The translations under genes and the position numbers were made by a program. Below, in pieces: positions 21,916 to 32,848 of a stretch of 64,000 nt of DNA (position 1 is its first letter; every line of letters starts with the position of its first letter). The DNA is from Sulfurimonas sp. (lineage in GTDB: Bacteria; Campylobacterota; Campylobacteria; Campylobacterales; Sulfurimonadaceae), in NCBI RefSeq assembly GCF_026988655.1, contig NZ_JALSKT010000083.1, positions 18,426 to 82,425 on the forward strand, read 5' to 3'. The notes beneath the pieces are model-generated. The model did no database searches, had not been told where the DNA came from, and worked only from the letters and a program-made list of their open reading frames with translations.

Positions 21916-23028
21916 TTAAACAAAACTTTTTTTACCACTTCTATCATACATATCTTTATACCTGAAGGTGATAAGATTTTCCATGATAGCAAAAAGAACG
22001 ATAAAGTTTAAAAAACTACTTCCTCCATAACTAAACATTGGGAGTGGAACTCCAACGACAGGAGCATAGCCTATGGTCATTGAGATATTTACACCCATAT
22101 AAATAAATATCATAAAAGATATGGATATGGTAACAACTTTGATGAAGTAATCTTTGTTAAAAATACTTAAACTCATAAGATGTAAAATGAGCATAGCATA
22201 CAAAGCGATAAGGGCTAAAGCTCCTAAAAATCCTGTCCGCTCAACCACAAAAGCAAAGATGAAGTCACTCGTAGCAATAGGCAAAAATTTCATCTGCGTT
22301 TGTGTGGCATCTTCTTTGTTTTTTCCTGTCCAGCCACCTGAGCCAATGGCAATGATAGACTGCTGTACGTGATACGATGGTTTTTCACTTAAAAAGTCCG
22401 TGATTCTTGTTCTTTGATAATCATGGAGTAAAAACTTGTAGGCGATGGGCGAAAAGATTAATATTACTGTAGCAATGGTCGCTACAATCTTCCAGTAAAC
22501 ACCTACATAGAACAAAACGCCATAACCGATGAGCAAGAGAACAAGTGCTGTTCCTAAGTCTGGCTCTTTAGCAATGAGAATAAAGGGGAGTAAAATATAG
22601 GCACTCAGCTTTAAAAACTCTTTAAGTCTGTAGCCGTGAACAGGAGGAGGATTTTTATGTATAAGATAAGCTAGCATCAAAATGAGAGCAGGTTTTACAA
22701 ACTCTGAGGGTTGTATGGTTGCATTGATAAAAGGAATATCTATCCATCTTTGTGCGCCTAAACGCGAATGTCCAAAAAATTCCACCCCAAGCAAAAGAGC
22801 AATATTTCCCCAATAAATAAAAGGAATAAGCCAACTCATGCGACGAATAGGCAAAAGAAAGACGATAAGAAATGTGATAAATGCGATGCCGACATAAGCA
22901 AGCTGCTTTTGTGCAAGTGCTGGAACCGCTTCACCAATCAACCAATGTGACATACTGACAAGCGGTATGAGAAGAATGATAGAAAGAAAGTCAAATTGTG
23001 ATAAAATACTCTTATCAAATCTCCACAA
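21916..23028 (-). CDS. rodA: Rod shape-determining protein RodA (SEDS family)
   Basis: GHSRLGAQRWIDIPFINATIQPSEFVKPALI, AKEPDLGTALVLL, PLPMFSYGGSSFL. Confidence 0.95.
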   Translation of the reverse strand: MWRFDKSILSQFDFLSIILLIPLVSMSHWLIGEAVPALAQKQLAYVGIAFITFLIVFLLPIRRMSWLIPFIYWGNIALLLGVEFFGHSRLGAQRWIDIPFINATIQPSEFVKPALILMLAYLIHKNPPPVHGYRLKEFLKLSAYILLPFILIAKEPDLGTALVLLLIGYGVLFYVGVYWKIVATIATVILIFSPIAYKFLLHDYQRTRITDFLSEKPSYHVQQSIIAIGSGGWTGKNKEDATQTQMKFLPIATSDFIFAFVVERTGFLGALALIALYAMLILHLMSLSIFNKDYFIKVVTISISFMIFIYMGVNISMTIGYAPVVGVPLPMFSYGGSSFLNFIVLFAIMENLITFRYKDMYDRSGKKSFV

Positions 23029-23082
23029 GTTTGTAACTCCAAATTAAAATTATATATGATTGTAACATAAAGGGCGTAAAAA

Positions 23083-24057
23083 ATGATAAATACAAAAGAG
23101 TATCTGTGTGAAAATCCAGAAAGATTAGACACATTTTTAACAACACAGATAGGACAAACACGCTCGCAAATAGCAGCACTTATTAAAAATGACTCTGTTT
23201 TTGTTGATGGAAAAAAAGTTGCCCGTCCGGGTGTAAAGTTAAAAGCAGGGCAAACTGTAAAAGTTGAATTTCCTGAAGCAAAAAAACAAAAAGCACTTGA
23301 TGTTGATTTTGACGTTGAAGTTCTTTATGAAGATGATGATGTTTTAGTTATCAACAAACCAAGCGGTGTGACAGTACATCCCGCACCTAGTGTCAAAGAA
23401 GCGACATTAGTTGACTGGCTCAAACATAAAGGCATCAGACTCTCTACCATTAGTGGTGAGGAGCGTCATGGAATAGTGCATCGTTTAGATAAAGGAACGA
23501 GCGGCACAATGGTTGTTGCAAAAAACAATGAAGCACATGAATTTCTCTCCAAACAGCTGCAAGATAAAAGTATGGGAAGGTATTATATCGCTGTTGTTAC
23601 TCCTCCTTTAAAAGAAGATGTTACAATTATTGAGTCAAAAATAGCTAGAAGTCCACACAATCGTTTGAAGATGGCTTCAGGCATTGCCAATGGTAAAACG
23701 GCTAAGACTATGTTTAAACATTTGGCACTAAGCCATGATGAAGATTCGCAGTTGATTGCTTGTAAACTATTTACTGGGAGAACACACCAGATTAGAGTGC
23801 ATTTAGAGAGTATGAACCGTCATATTTTGGGAGATCATATCTATGGAATAAGCCCAAAACAAGAGAAGGCGGAACGTATTTTGCTTCATGCTTACTTAAT
23901 TTACTTTATTCATCCCAGTACAAAAGAGAAGCTCTATTTTAAAGCTGAATTTGATGAAACAATGCAAGAGATAATATATAAAAAATTTGATACGGAGATT
24001 TTAAATGAAGTTATTAACACTGAGTACATTATGCACAGTTTCACTGCTAATTCTTAG
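23083..24057 (+). CDS. RluD-type 23S rRNA pseudouridine synthase
   Basis: S4 domain; INKPSGVTVHPAP; GIVHRLDKGTSGTMVVAKN. Confidence 0.93.
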   Translation: MINTKEYLCENPERLDTFLTTQIGQTRSQIAALIKNDSVFVDGKKVARPGVKLKAGQTVKVEFPEAKKQKALDVDFDVEVLYEDDDVLVINKPSGVTVHPAPSVKEATLVDWLKHKGIRLSTISGEERHGIVHRLDKGTSGTMVVAKNNEAHEFLSKQLQDKSMGRYYIAVVTPPLKEDVTIIESKIARSPHNRLKMASGIANGKTAKTMFKHLALSHDEDSQLIACKLFTGRTHQIRVHLESMNRHILGDHIYGISPKQEKAERILLHAYLIYFIHPSTKEKLYFKAEFDETMQEIIYKKFDTEILNEVINTEYIMHSFTANS

Positions 24058-25393
24058 TGGTTGTACTACGACACCAACGCCTGAGAAAAAGGCAGTCATA
24101 GACTCTACACTTCCAGTTGTTACTTTGACAAAAAATGGAATTATTACAGATATGAAGACTGTTGCGTTTGAGTGGAAAAGTATTCAAGACCCAAGAGTGA
24201 GTGCGATATACCTTTATAAAAGAGATCCAAAAGATACAGAGGTAAAAGGTTTACAGTTTTTAACAAGTATAGAAAATAGATATAAAACACATTATGTAGA
24301 TATCACAAATGAACCAAACTCAAGATATGAGTATGCCTTTCGTACAGTAAGTAAAAATGCAGAGGGCAAGCTCAGTCAGATATATAAAGTCAGCACACTT
24401 CCTGTTTTACGCTCAGTTGCATGGATTCATTCTATCGTTGGACTTCCAAGAATGGCGAAAATAATTTGGCGACCGCATCAGAGTGAGCGAGTTGAATCTT
24501 ATATCATCGAGAGAAAAACTTTAGAAGATCAAAAATGGGAAGAGATAGATAGACTCGAGGGAAGACTCAACGCAGAATATATTGATACAGAGTTAGAAGA
24601 TAATCATGTCTATTTTTATCGTATTAGAGTTGAAACCTTTGATGGTATAGTCTCTACTCCTTCAGAGATTGTAAAATCAGTCACAAAAGCTTTGCCTAAA
24701 GGTGTTTCTCATATCACCGCTACAAAAGATCTTCCTAAAAAGATCAAAATTGATTGGGAAGCTTCAAAAAATAAAGATTTTAAAAGATACTATCTTTATA
24801 GAGCAGATGCAATGCATGGTCGTTATGAACTCATAGCCAAACTGTACAACAATACTTTTTTAGACAAAATAGATAAAGATGGTCAGTCCTACTTTTATCG
24901 TGTGAGCGTAGTAGATAAAGATGGACTTGAGAGCAAACATGATAAACATACAATTATGGGAATGACACTTAGTAAACCTGAAGCACCTGCTATAGCAGAA
25001 GCAAAGTTACTCGGTAATGTAATCAAGTTGACTTGGAAAAACACAGATCCAAGAATCAAATCTTTTATTGTTGTAAGAAAGCACAAAGATGGTTGGTTTA
25101 AAGAAGATGTGAAAAGATTTAAAAACATTAAAGCAAATGTATTTATAGATAAAAACATTCAGCCAGAGAGTACGTATACTTACATAGTTTACGGTGTTGA
25201 TAAAAACAATATTATTTCCAAAGCAAGTAGTGAGATTAAGATTGAGACGCCTGAGTCTGATAAAATCATAGAAGCTCCAAAAGTAAACGCAGTAGAAAAA
25301 AAAGTAGCTACAGAGCCTAAGCCTGTAAAAAAAGAACAAATAGTGCAGGAGATTATCTCTCCTACTGATGATTTAGATTTAAACGAGATTTAA
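24005..25393 (+). CDS. Fibronectin type III-like lipoprotein
   Basis: Lipobox LILSGC and repeated FN3-like domains; overlaps the rluD-type gene by about 53 bp. Confidence 0.75.
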   Translation: MKLLTLSTLCTVSLLILSGCTTTPTPEKKAVIDSTLPVVTLTKNGIITDMKTVAFEWKSIQDPRVSAIYLYKRDPKDTEVKGLQFLTSIENRYKTHYVDITNEPNSRYEYAFRTVSKNAEGKLSQIYKVSTLPVLRSVAWIHSIVGLPRMAKIIWRPHQSERVESYIIERKTLEDQKWEEIDRLEGRLNAEYIDTELEDNHVYFYRIRVETFDGIVSTPSEIVKSVTKALPKGVSHITATKDLPKKIKIDWEASKNKDFKRYYLYRADAMHGRYELIAKLYNNTFLDKIDKDGQSYFYRVSVVDKDGLESKHDKHTIMGMTLSKPEAPAIAEAKLLGNVIKLTWKNTDPRIKSFIVVRKHKDGWFKEDVKRFKNIKANVFIDKNIQPESTYTYIVYGVDKNNIISKASSEIKIETPESDKIIEAPKVNAVEKKVATEPKPVKKEQIVQEIISPTDDLDLNEI

Positions 25394-26568
25394 TGCCACA
25401 TTTACATATAAAAGAATTTACACAGATACAAACCCCAAGTAGTAAAGATGGAGTCTCTTTTAACTTCATCGCTCAGAATGTAAACCATGAGGATGAGAGA
25501 CTCATCTCAACAACTGTGGATGGAGAAGATTTCTTTTTACTTGTAAAAGAAGAAGAGAACAGAAGCCTGCTAAAAACAGATAAGTTGACACGTCCAGCCT
25601 CTATTCACAATGTGCATCGTGCCTTACTTGCTTATGCAAACGCAGCTAACTTAGATGTCATAGCTTCAAATGTTCCGCCTCAAGCGCAAAAAAACATCCA
25701 TCTTCAAGAAGAGACAGCTCTCAAGAAGATAGAGCATTTTGCTAGTGACTTTCCTTCTGATAAAGAGGTTCGCATCGAAGTAGGTTTTGGCTCAGGCAGA
25801 CACCTTTTACATCAAGCAGCGAGTAATCCTGATGTTTTGTTTATCGGGATTGAGATTCATCGTCCTTCTATAGAACAAGTGCTAAAACAAAGTGTTATTC
25901 AAAAACTAGACAACCTTTTAATATTAGATTATGATGCACGTCTTTTTATGGAACTTATTCCTTCTAATCTTGTAGGCGCTATTTATGTGCATTTTCCTGT
26001 TCCTTGGGATAAAAAGCCACACCGTAGAGTGATATCTACCTCCTTTATCCAAGAGGCACGTCGTGTTTTAAAAGTTGGTGGAACGCTAGAGCTGAGAACG
26101 GATAGTGAAAACTATTATGCTTACTCTTATGATACTTTTATCGCGTTTAATAAAACGATATTGCATATAAATAAAAACAAAGAGATTGCTGTAAGTTCAA
26201 AGTATGAAGATAGATGGAAAAAGATGCAAAAGAACATTTATGATGTGACAATGATAAATGAAGAGGAGTCTGAAGCTTTAAATATCGAAGGTGACTTCTC
26301 TTTTGCAGGAAAGATCTTAGCTCAAGATGAACTGCTGAAATTGCATAAGCAAACTGTTAGATTTGAGAATGGTTTTATCCATTTTGAGAGAGCTTATAAA
26401 ATAGTTGATGGAATAATGCTGCGTTTATCTATGGGAAGTTTTGACAGACCAGAACACCTCTATATCTTGGTAAAAGGTGATGAGGTTTCCTATTATCCAG
26501 AATTGCCACTCAAATCAAGAAGTAATCTCAATGCTCATAAAGAACTCAATAAGGTTTTAAATGGATAA
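25393..26568 (+). CDS. trmB: tRNA (guanine-N7-)-methyltransferase
   Basis: [15 protein letters not shown]-type SAM motif, [30 protein letters not shown]. Confidence 0.88.
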   Translation: MPHLHIKEFTQIQTPSSKDGVSFNFIAQNVNHEDERLISTTVDGEDFFLLVKEEENRSLLKTDKLTRPASIHNVHRALLAYANAANLDVIASNVPPQAQKNIHLQEETALKKIEHFASDFPSDKEVRIEVGFGSGRHLLHQAASNPDVLFIGIEIHRPSIEQVLKQSVIQKLDNLLILDYDARLFMELIPSNLVGAIYVHFPVPWDKKPHRRVISTSFIQEARRVLKVGGTLELRTDSENYYAYSYDTFIAFNKTILHINKNKEIAVSSKYEDRWKKMQKNIYDVTMINEEESEALNIEGDFSFAGKILAQDELLKLHKQTVRFENGFIHFERAYKIVDGIMLRLSMGSFDRPEHLYILVKGDEVSYYPELPLKSRSNLNAHKELNKVLNG

Positions 26569-27232
26569 AGTAATAATTGCACAAAACTTATCGCTTGCTT
26601 ATTCTGATGAAGATACTATCATTAATAAGGCAAATTTTTCTATTGACTCAGGTAGTTTTGTCTTTATTACTGGTGCAAGTGGAAGTGGAAAGTCAACGCT
26701 TTTGAAGTCACTCTATGGTGCATTAAAGCCCATAGAGGGGAGTTTAGTCGTTGGTGGAGTTGAACTCAAAGGTGTTTCAAACAAAAAGCTTAACTTTTTG
26801 CGTAAACATCTCGGCATAGTGTTTCAAGATTATAAGCTTGTCAAAGAGTGGACAGTTGAGAAAAATATCATGCTACCGCTTATCATCAATAGCTATGAAA
26901 AAAGTGTAACACAAACGCAGGTAGACTCACTCTTAAAACATGTTCGTCTTAAACATCAAGCAGGAAAATATCCTTTAGAATTAAGTGGTGGAGAACAGCA
27001 ACGCGTTGCAATGGCAAGAGCTTTAGCACATAATCCTATCTTAATTTTAGCAGATGAGCCAACAGGAAACTTAGATGACTACTCCTCACAACTTATTTGG
27101 AACCTACTTGAAGGTGCAAATGAACAGCTTAACACTACGGTAATCGTGGTGACTCATCATATTCCTGAGACAATGAAGGTAGAGTATAAGCACTATCACA
27201 TAGAGTTTGGAGATATTCATGAAGTCCTTTAA
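26561..27232 (+). CDS. ftsE: Cell division ABC transporter ATPase FtsE
   Basis: Walker [10 protein letters not shown], signature [15 protein letters not shown], paired with an FtsX-like gene. Confidence 0.9.
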   Translation: MDKVIIAQNLSLAYSDEDTIINKANFSIDSGSFVFITGASGSGKSTLLKSLYGALKPIEGSLVVGGVELKGVSNKKLNFLRKHLGIVFQDYKLVKEWTVEKNIMLPLIINSYEKSVTQTQVDSLLKHVRLKHQAGKYPLELSGGEQQRVAMARALAHNPILILADEPTGNLDDYSSQLIWNLLEGANEQLNTTVIVVTHHIPETMKVEYKHYHIEFGDIHEVL

Positions 27233-28031
27233 AAATCATCTCTCTCTTATTGTTGCGCTTGTTAGTATCTTATTTTCACTTCAGATTTTTACTATAGTTG
27301 AGCGTTCTATAGATGCATATAAAGATAAACTTGCAACAAATTATTCACTTGTGATTGTGAGCCAAAAAAAGCTTGAACAACAAGCCTTATTAAAAAAAGT
27401 ACCGACTATAGCGACTATGGAAGAAATATCGCCTGATAGTGTCATAAAAAAACTAGATACTAAAATAAGCAAAAAAAATATGGATTTACTTAAAGTTACT
27501 CTGCCGAAGTTTTATAAGCTGCGTTTGAAAAAGTATCCAACGCCTGATGAGGTTGAAGGTATTACAAAAAAATTGATGAGTATTGCTTCTATCACAAAGG
27601 TGGAGACGTTTTCAGCTACACATGACACGATTTATAAGCTTTTGTTACTTTTTAAAACTGTTATTTTTGTCCTTGCTTTTACTATTCTTGTTGTGACTGT
27701 TTTACTTATCTTTAAAGAGCTTCGCATATGGCAGTTTAAACATAATGAACGCATGAGCATTATGAGTCTTTTTGGTGCGCCTACGTGGTTGCGTTCAGCC
27801 GTACTGTTTCGTCTTGCTATTGTTGATGCACTTATTGCAGCATTCATTAGTTTTGTGATTTTTGCTTACATATCTTCTACTGAGTGGGTAAGCCAACAAC
27901 TGCATACTATTGGAATTCAAATTATTGTTTTTGACAAAGGGTATGACTTTTTGATGATGCTTGGTGTTTCTATCATTGTCTCAGTTTTTCTTGCAGGTTT
28001 TATAGTTTTGGGACATAAAGAAGAGGTATGA
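27207..28031 (+). CDS. ftsX: FtsX-like cell division permease
   Basis: Follows ftsE; four-TM organisation. Confidence 0.8.
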   Translation: MEIFMKSFKNHLSLIVALVSILFSLQIFTIVERSIDAYKDKLATNYSLVIVSQKKLEQQALLKKVPTIATMEEISPDSVIKKLDTKISKKNMDLLKVTLPKFYKLRLKKYPTPDEVEGITKKLMSIASITKVETFSATHDTIYKLLLLFKTVIFVLAFTILVVTVLLIFKELRIWQFKHNERMSIMSLFGAPTWLRSAVLFRLAIVDALIAAFISFVIFAYISSTEWVSQQLHTIGIQIIVFDKGYDFLMMLGVSIIVSVFLAGFIVLGHKEEV

Positions 28032-29257
28032 TGCATAAGATTTTTCTCGCTTTTGTACTTCTTTCTTCTGTGCTTTTTGCACGTGCAGAGATCGATACAA
28101 AGATAAAAAAGACGCATACAAAGTTAAGCTCATATAGTAAAAACTATGCCAATATAAGTAAAAAAATGTCAAATACAGCTAGAGCTATTTTAAAACAAAA
28201 AGCAAAACTTCAAAAACAGATGAAGTATCTGGAAAAATTAAAAAATGACCTAGCCTCTAAAGAGTTGACTTATGGTGAAAATACAAAACAACTCCAAGAG
28301 TTAAAAAAAGCACAAAGCAAACTACAAGAACAAAAAAACAAGCTTGAAGAAGAGCTTGTGTTTGTCATAGCTCAAAGTGTTTCACTCTCTGTTATCTTGG
28401 AAGAAGAGTACCCTGAAAATGAAGAGTCTCTAATACAGATAGAAGTTCTAAAATCAAAACTAAAAGTTTCCAAGGAAAAAGCAAAAGAACTAGGAAATAA
28501 ATTTTTTGAGTATGAAAAAACTATTGGGCTCTTAAATTCACATGCAAGTTCTTTAGAAAAAAGTATCTCCTTTATTGATAAAAAGAGAAAAAAACTGCTC
28601 GCTACAACAAAAGCAAATAAACTAGCACTGAAAAAACTTGAACGAGCAAAGGCATCGTATAAAAAAGAGTTGAAAAAATTGTTACAAAGACAAAGGGCAC
28701 TTAAAAGTACTCTTGAAAAACTTAACCTTGTAAAAAAAGATGAAAGAAGAAAAGCAAAATTAGAGAGAGAACGAAAACGTGCTTTTGCCGAAAAAAATGT
28801 TAATCTTAATGAAAATCTTCCTAAGGTGAAAAAACATGGCAGTAGCTATCAAAGTATGAAAACCATTCGGTATAGAGGTAGAAAAACGATAGCCCCACTT
28901 GATCGTTATACGATTACAAAAAAATATGGAACATATACAGACCCGATATATAACATTAAAATCTTTAACGAATCTATCTCACTTAAAGCGAAAAAACCAA
29001 ATGCTAAAGTGAAAAATGTACTCAATGGGAAAGTAATCTATGCAGATAATACCGCAGTCCTTGATAACATAGTCATCATAGAACATAAAAATGGACTTCA
29101 TACTATTTACGCAAATCTTTCTCAGATTGCCCCAAATATCAAAAGAGGGAAGAAGGTTAAACGGGGAGCGGTGATAGGGCGTATACAAAATGAACTTGTG
29201 TTTGAAGTAACACAAAAATCGTATCATATCAACCCGATACGTTTATTTAAATATTAG
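28028..29257 (+). CDS. EnvC-like murein hydrolase activator (coiled-coil plus M23 domain)
   Basis: Long coiled-coil and degenerate LytM domain (GKVIYADNTAVLDNIVIIEHKNGLHTIYANLS), follows ftsEX. Confidence 0.85.
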   Translation: MMHKIFLAFVLLSSVLFARAEIDTKIKKTHTKLSSYSKNYANISKKMSNTARAILKQKAKLQKQMKYLEKLKNDLASKELTYGENTKQLQELKKAQSKLQEQKNKLEEELVFVIAQSVSLSVILEEEYPENEESLIQIEVLKSKLKVSKEKAKELGNKFFEYEKTIGLLNSHASSLEKSISFIDKKRKKLLATTKANKLALKKLERAKASYKKELKKLLQRQRALKSTLEKLNLVKKDERRKAKLERERKRAFAEKNVNLNENLPKVKKHGSSYQSMKTIRYRGRKTIAPLDRYTITKKYGTYTDPIYNIKIFNESISLKAKKPNAKVKNVLNGKVIYADNTAVLDNIVIIEHKNGLHTIYANLSQIAPNIKRGKKVKRGAVIGRIQNELVFEVTQKSYHINPIRLFKY

Positions 29258-29315
29258 ACTTCATGCATAATCTAAATATATATATTTAGGTTATGCATGA
29301 AGTCTATTTTTAGAT
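29255..29315. terminator. Near-perfect 50-bp palindromic hairpin followed by a T run
   Basis: AGACTTCATGCATAATCTAAATATA / TATATTTAGGTTATGCATGAAGTCT then ATTTTT. Confidence 0.85.
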
Positions 29316-29348
29316 ATAATTTCAAAAATAAAATTATAGAGAAATAAT

Positions 29349-30821
29349 ATGAACTTTATTCAAACTCGTGGTGTTGATAGTGCTAAATCTGAAAAGGTAA
29401 CTTTTTCAGAAGCGATTTTAAGTCCAATAGCCTCTTTTGGCGGTCTTTATGTACCGGAGAGTCTTCCTGATTTAGGGGAAGAATTTTTAAACAAACATCT
29501 GAACTCTTCATACAAAGAACTAGCAAAAGATATGCTTTCTCGTTTTGAGATAGATATAGATAGTGCTGTTATTGATGAAGCCTTACAGTTATATGATAAG
29601 TTTGATGATGCGTCAAATCCTGTTCCTGTTGTTAAAGTAAAAGAAAATCTTTATATCAGTGAACTTTATCACGGACCAACCCGCGCATTTAAAGATATGG
29701 CATTGCAACCTTTTGGTGTTGTTTTATCTTCCATTGCACAAAGATTAAATCAAAATTATCTTATCCTAGCTGCTACAAGTGGAGATACTGGTCCTGCTGC
29801 TTTAGAAACATTTAAAAACCGTAAAAACATTAAAGTGGCTTGTCTGTATCCTGATGGTGGAACAAGTGATGTACAACGTTTACAAATGGTTACAGAAGAT
29901 GCTGCTAACCTGAAAGTGATTGGAATCAATGGCGTTTTTGATGATGCACAAAATGCACTGAAAAGACTTCTGGCTTCTGAGAGTTTTAAAAAAGCATTGC
30001 ATGAAAAAGATACAAAACTCTCAGCTGCAAACTCTGTGAATTTTGGGCGTATCATTTTTCAAATCATTTATCATATTCACTCTTATTTGGAGCTTGTGCG
30101 TCAAGATGCAATCTCTATGGGAGAAAAAGTTTACTTAAACGTGCCAAGTGGAAACTTTGGAAATGCTCTTGGTGGTTACTATGCTTGGAAGATGGGTCTG
30201 CCGGTTGAAAAAATCATCATCTCATCAAATGAGAACAATGTCCTTACTCGCCTTATTCGTGATGGAAAATATGACCTAAGAGATTCAAAAGTCATTGGGA
30301 CAACTTCTCCTGCTATGGATATTTTAAAATCTTCCAATGTTGAGAGAGTTTTATATGATCTTTTTGGAGAAGCAAGAACGAAAGAACTTATGGAGAGTCT
30401 TGAGACGGAGCATATGTATGAGCTAAACGCAGTAGAACTTAAAAAACTTCGAGAATATTTTGATGCAGATTTTTGTATAGGCGCAGAGGGCAAAAAGTAT
30501 ATAAAAGAGACATTTGAGAACTACAACTATCTTATGGATCCACATACTGCAACTTGTATGAAGTCTTATGAGACTTGTTCTAAGCCTGAGATAAAAACTA
30601 TTGCATATTCAACTGCAGAGTGGACAAAATTTTCACCAGTCATTGCAAATGCCTTAACAGGGGAAGTAGATACTAAAGACATTAAAGCTTTAGAGTCCAT
30701 CTCTCAAGTGGCACATCTTGAAATTCCAGCTATGATAAAGGAATTGTTTACAAAAGAGATAGCACAAAAAACTGTTATCGAAAAAGAAAATATTGAAGAA
30801 GAGATACTGAAGTTTTTATAA
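29349..30821 (+). CDS. thrC: Threonine synthase
   Basis: ELYHGPTRAFKDMALQPFG and ATSGDTGPAAL motifs. Confidence 0.96.
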   Translation: MNFIQTRGVDSAKSEKVTFSEAILSPIASFGGLYVPESLPDLGEEFLNKHLNSSYKELAKDMLSRFEIDIDSAVIDEALQLYDKFDDASNPVPVVKVKENLYISELYHGPTRAFKDMALQPFGVVLSSIAQRLNQNYLILAATSGDTGPAALETFKNRKNIKVACLYPDGGTSDVQRLQMVTEDAANLKVIGINGVFDDAQNALKRLLASESFKKALHEKDTKLSAANSVNFGRIIFQIIYHIHSYLELVRQDAISMGEKVYLNVPSGNFGNALGGYYAWKMGLPVEKIIISSNENNVLTRLIRDGKYDLRDSKVIGTTSPAMDILKSSNVERVLYDLFGEARTKELMESLETEHMYELNAVELKKLREYFDADFCIGAEGKKYIKETFENYNYLMDPHTATCMKSYETCSKPEIKTIAYSTAEWTKFSPVIANALTGEVDTKDIKALESISQVAHLEIPAMIKELFTKEIAQKTVIEKENIEEEILKFL

Positions 30822-30844
30822 CTTTCGTATCTACAACTTTGAGT

Positions 30845-31438
30845 CTACTCTAAACCATATTTCTTCAAATCTACTTTAATCTCTTTAGCTTTATCTTTTA
30901 ATATTTTTTGAATTACAGGATTTCTATCCATCTTGTAGGTTTCAGTTTTAACAACTTTTCCACTGTGATCATAGTACTTTTTAAGACCGACTTTGTAGTT
31001 GTTTTTGTAATAAACGTCAGATGATTTGTAACCATCTTCATCCCAGTCCGTCATTACACCTTCTCTTTTTCCGTTGATATAATTGACTTGTGAACCTAGT
31101 TGTCCATTATCATAGTACATTTTTTGGATTCCATCTTTTTGTCCATTGAGATACTTTACAACAAGCTTTTTTTTGCCATTGTCATAGTAAGAAGTGTAGA
31201 TGCCATTTTCTTTGCCATCTTTAAAGTTTACTTTTGATTTGATATGACCATCATCAGTGTACCAAGTTGTCATTCCTTCTCTTTTACAGTCTATGTAGGT
31301 TGATTCTTGTGTAGAGTCTTTGACAATATGTTTGCCAGGATTTTTACATAAAAGTGCACTCTTTTCTTGCGCATAAAGTGAAACAGAAGAAAATAATAAA
31401 CTAGAACTCAATAATATATGAAGTGTTTTCATAGCCAA
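30845..31438 (-). CDS. MORN-type/YwqK-like repeat protein with signal peptide
   Basis: Repeats YYDNGKKKLVVKYLNGQKDG and YYDNGQLGSQVNYINGKREG. Confidence 0.8.
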   Translation of the reverse strand: MAMKTLHILLSSSLLFSSVSLYAQEKSALLCKNPGKHIVKDSTQESTYIDCKREGMTTWYTDDGHIKSKVNFKDGKENGIYTSYYDNGKKKLVVKYLNGQKDGIQKMYYDNGQLGSQVNYINGKREGVMTDWDEDGYKSSDVYYKNNYKVGLKKYYDHSGKVVKTETYKMDRNPVIQKILKDKAKEIKVDLKKYGLE

Positions 31439-31574
31439 ACCTTTTTGTTTTAATATTAAAAATAATTATAGCATACTTGTTTTAGAATAAAGTTTTACTA
31501 TTCATATAATAATATCTAACATATTAAGGCATAGCTAATTATTACTAATGTAAAATATAGTCATAGGGATAATT

Positions 31575-31982
31575 ATGAATGATTCAATGGAAGAAGAACT
31601 AAGAAAAAAACGGGATATGCTTTATTATAACCAGTTGGTAACAAATGAAAGAAAGGCAGAAGCTAAGCGTAACAAAAAATTGAAAAAAAAGAGAAGCACA
31701 AGTTTTGGCTCTCAAAAAGTTGATTTTAAAGATTACATATACGTTCCTGAAGAGTGGGAAGGTTTGGCGTATGCTATTTATTTTGTACTAGTTCCTTATA
31801 TAACGGGAGCTATCTTTCTTTTCTTGGTGGTTGCCCGTGGAAGTTATGAAAATTTTATGCTTCTAAACTTAAATGCTTTTCCTATTGTATGGATAATAGG
31901 CTATGAGATAGTTGCGGTTTGTCTCTTGGTATGGATACTCGTACTCTTTCTTAATTATGATCCCGAGGATGATGATTATTAA
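31575..31982 (+). CDS. Hypothetical membrane protein
   Basis: Two TM segments, charged N-terminus. Confidence 0.65.
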   Translation: MNDSMEEELRKKRDMLYYNQLVTNERKAEAKRNKKLKKKRSTSFGSQKVDFKDYIYVPEEWEGLAYAIYFVLVPYITGAIFLFLVVARGSYENFMLLNLNAFPIVWIIGYEIVAVCLLVWILVLFLNYDPEDDDY

Positions 31983-31983
31983 C

Positions 31984-32048
31984 TAAACGCAGTAGCGTGA
32001 ACTTTTACAGTTCAACTGCTTTTTTATAGGCGCTCTCTACTGCGTTTA
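31984..32048. other. 12-bp inverted pair of the iterated motif between convergent genes
   Basis: TAAACGCAGTAG ... CTACTGCGTTTA flanking the 3' ends of the 31575-31982(+) ORF and proC(-). Confidence 0.8.
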
Positions 32049-32763
32049 TACACGCACTTCTTACATTTCCATCTTCAAGTGCTCCATATCCTGCTGCTGT
32101 CGTGCCACCAGGACTCATCACTCCATCTTTGAGCAAAGCAGGATGGATATCTTGAATAAGTGTCCCAAAACCATCAAATAAACCTCTCATAATAGCCATA
32201 GCATCATCACGTTTGAGTCCTTGTTTTACTGCACCATCAGCGAGGGCTTCTGCTACAAGTGCAAGATATGCTGGACCACTTCCGGCAAGTGCTGTGGCAA
32301 TATCTATCTCTTTTTCACTTCCAAGCCAACGAGTTGCCCCAATAGCACCTAAAAGTTCTAAGGCTTCATCTTTAAACGCAGTATCACCTGTTAAAGTAGT
32401 CATAGATTTCCCTACACTTGCAGCAAGATTTGGCATGGTGCGAACTACTGCGTTTGTGTTGAGATTTGATTGTAATTTTTCTATGCTTGTTCCTGCTAAT
32501 ACTGAGTAGATTATCTTTGCAGTACCTTGAAGTTTGTGTGAAATCTCCTCTACATTTGCTGGTTTGACACACAGCATGATAGTCTTGTCGTTTATGTCAA
32601 AGTTATCAAGAAGATGCTTTTGTATCTCCACACCTAGTGCATTTTCAAACGCAGTAAGCTTGCCTAAATCTCTTCCTACTACTTCGATTTTATAATTGTT
32701 TTTAAGTCCCTTGGCAATGCTTAAAGCCATATTTCCATTTCCAATAAATGTGATAGTTTTCAT
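32005..32763 (-). CDS. proC: Pyrroline-5-carboxylate reductase
   Basis: FIGNGNMALSIAKGL, GSGPAYLALVAEALADGAVKQGL, SPGGTTAAGYGALE. Confidence 0.95.
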   Translation of the reverse strand: MKTITFIGNGNMALSIAKGLKNNYKIEVVGRDLGKLTAFENALGVEIQKHLLDNFDINDKTIMLCVKPANVEEISHKLQGTAKIIYSVLAGTSIEKLQSNLNTNAVVRTMPNLAASVGKSMTTLTGDTAFKDEALELLGAIGATRWLGSEKEIDIATALAGSGPAYLALVAEALADGAVKQGLKRDDAMAIMRGLFDGFGTLIQDIHPALLKDGVMSPGGTTAAGYGALEDGNVRSACINAVESAYKKAVEL

Positions 32764-32848
32764 AAAAGTCCTAAATATTTTTCTAGAAGTATAGCATATG
32801 GCAAATATGAGTGAAGGATAAAGTCAAAATAATCTAAAGTGTGTTACT

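Noticed and set aside
24005-24057. 53-bp overlap of the rluD-type and FN3 lipoprotein genes as a dual-coding region
   Set aside because: The overlap covers only the poorly constrained end of the synthase and the signal peptide; probably ordinary overlap.
30845-31438. YwqK-type 'antitoxin' as part of a TA pair
   Set aside because: Secreted MORN-like repeat protein with no adjacent toxin-like gene; the family name alone is not evidence.
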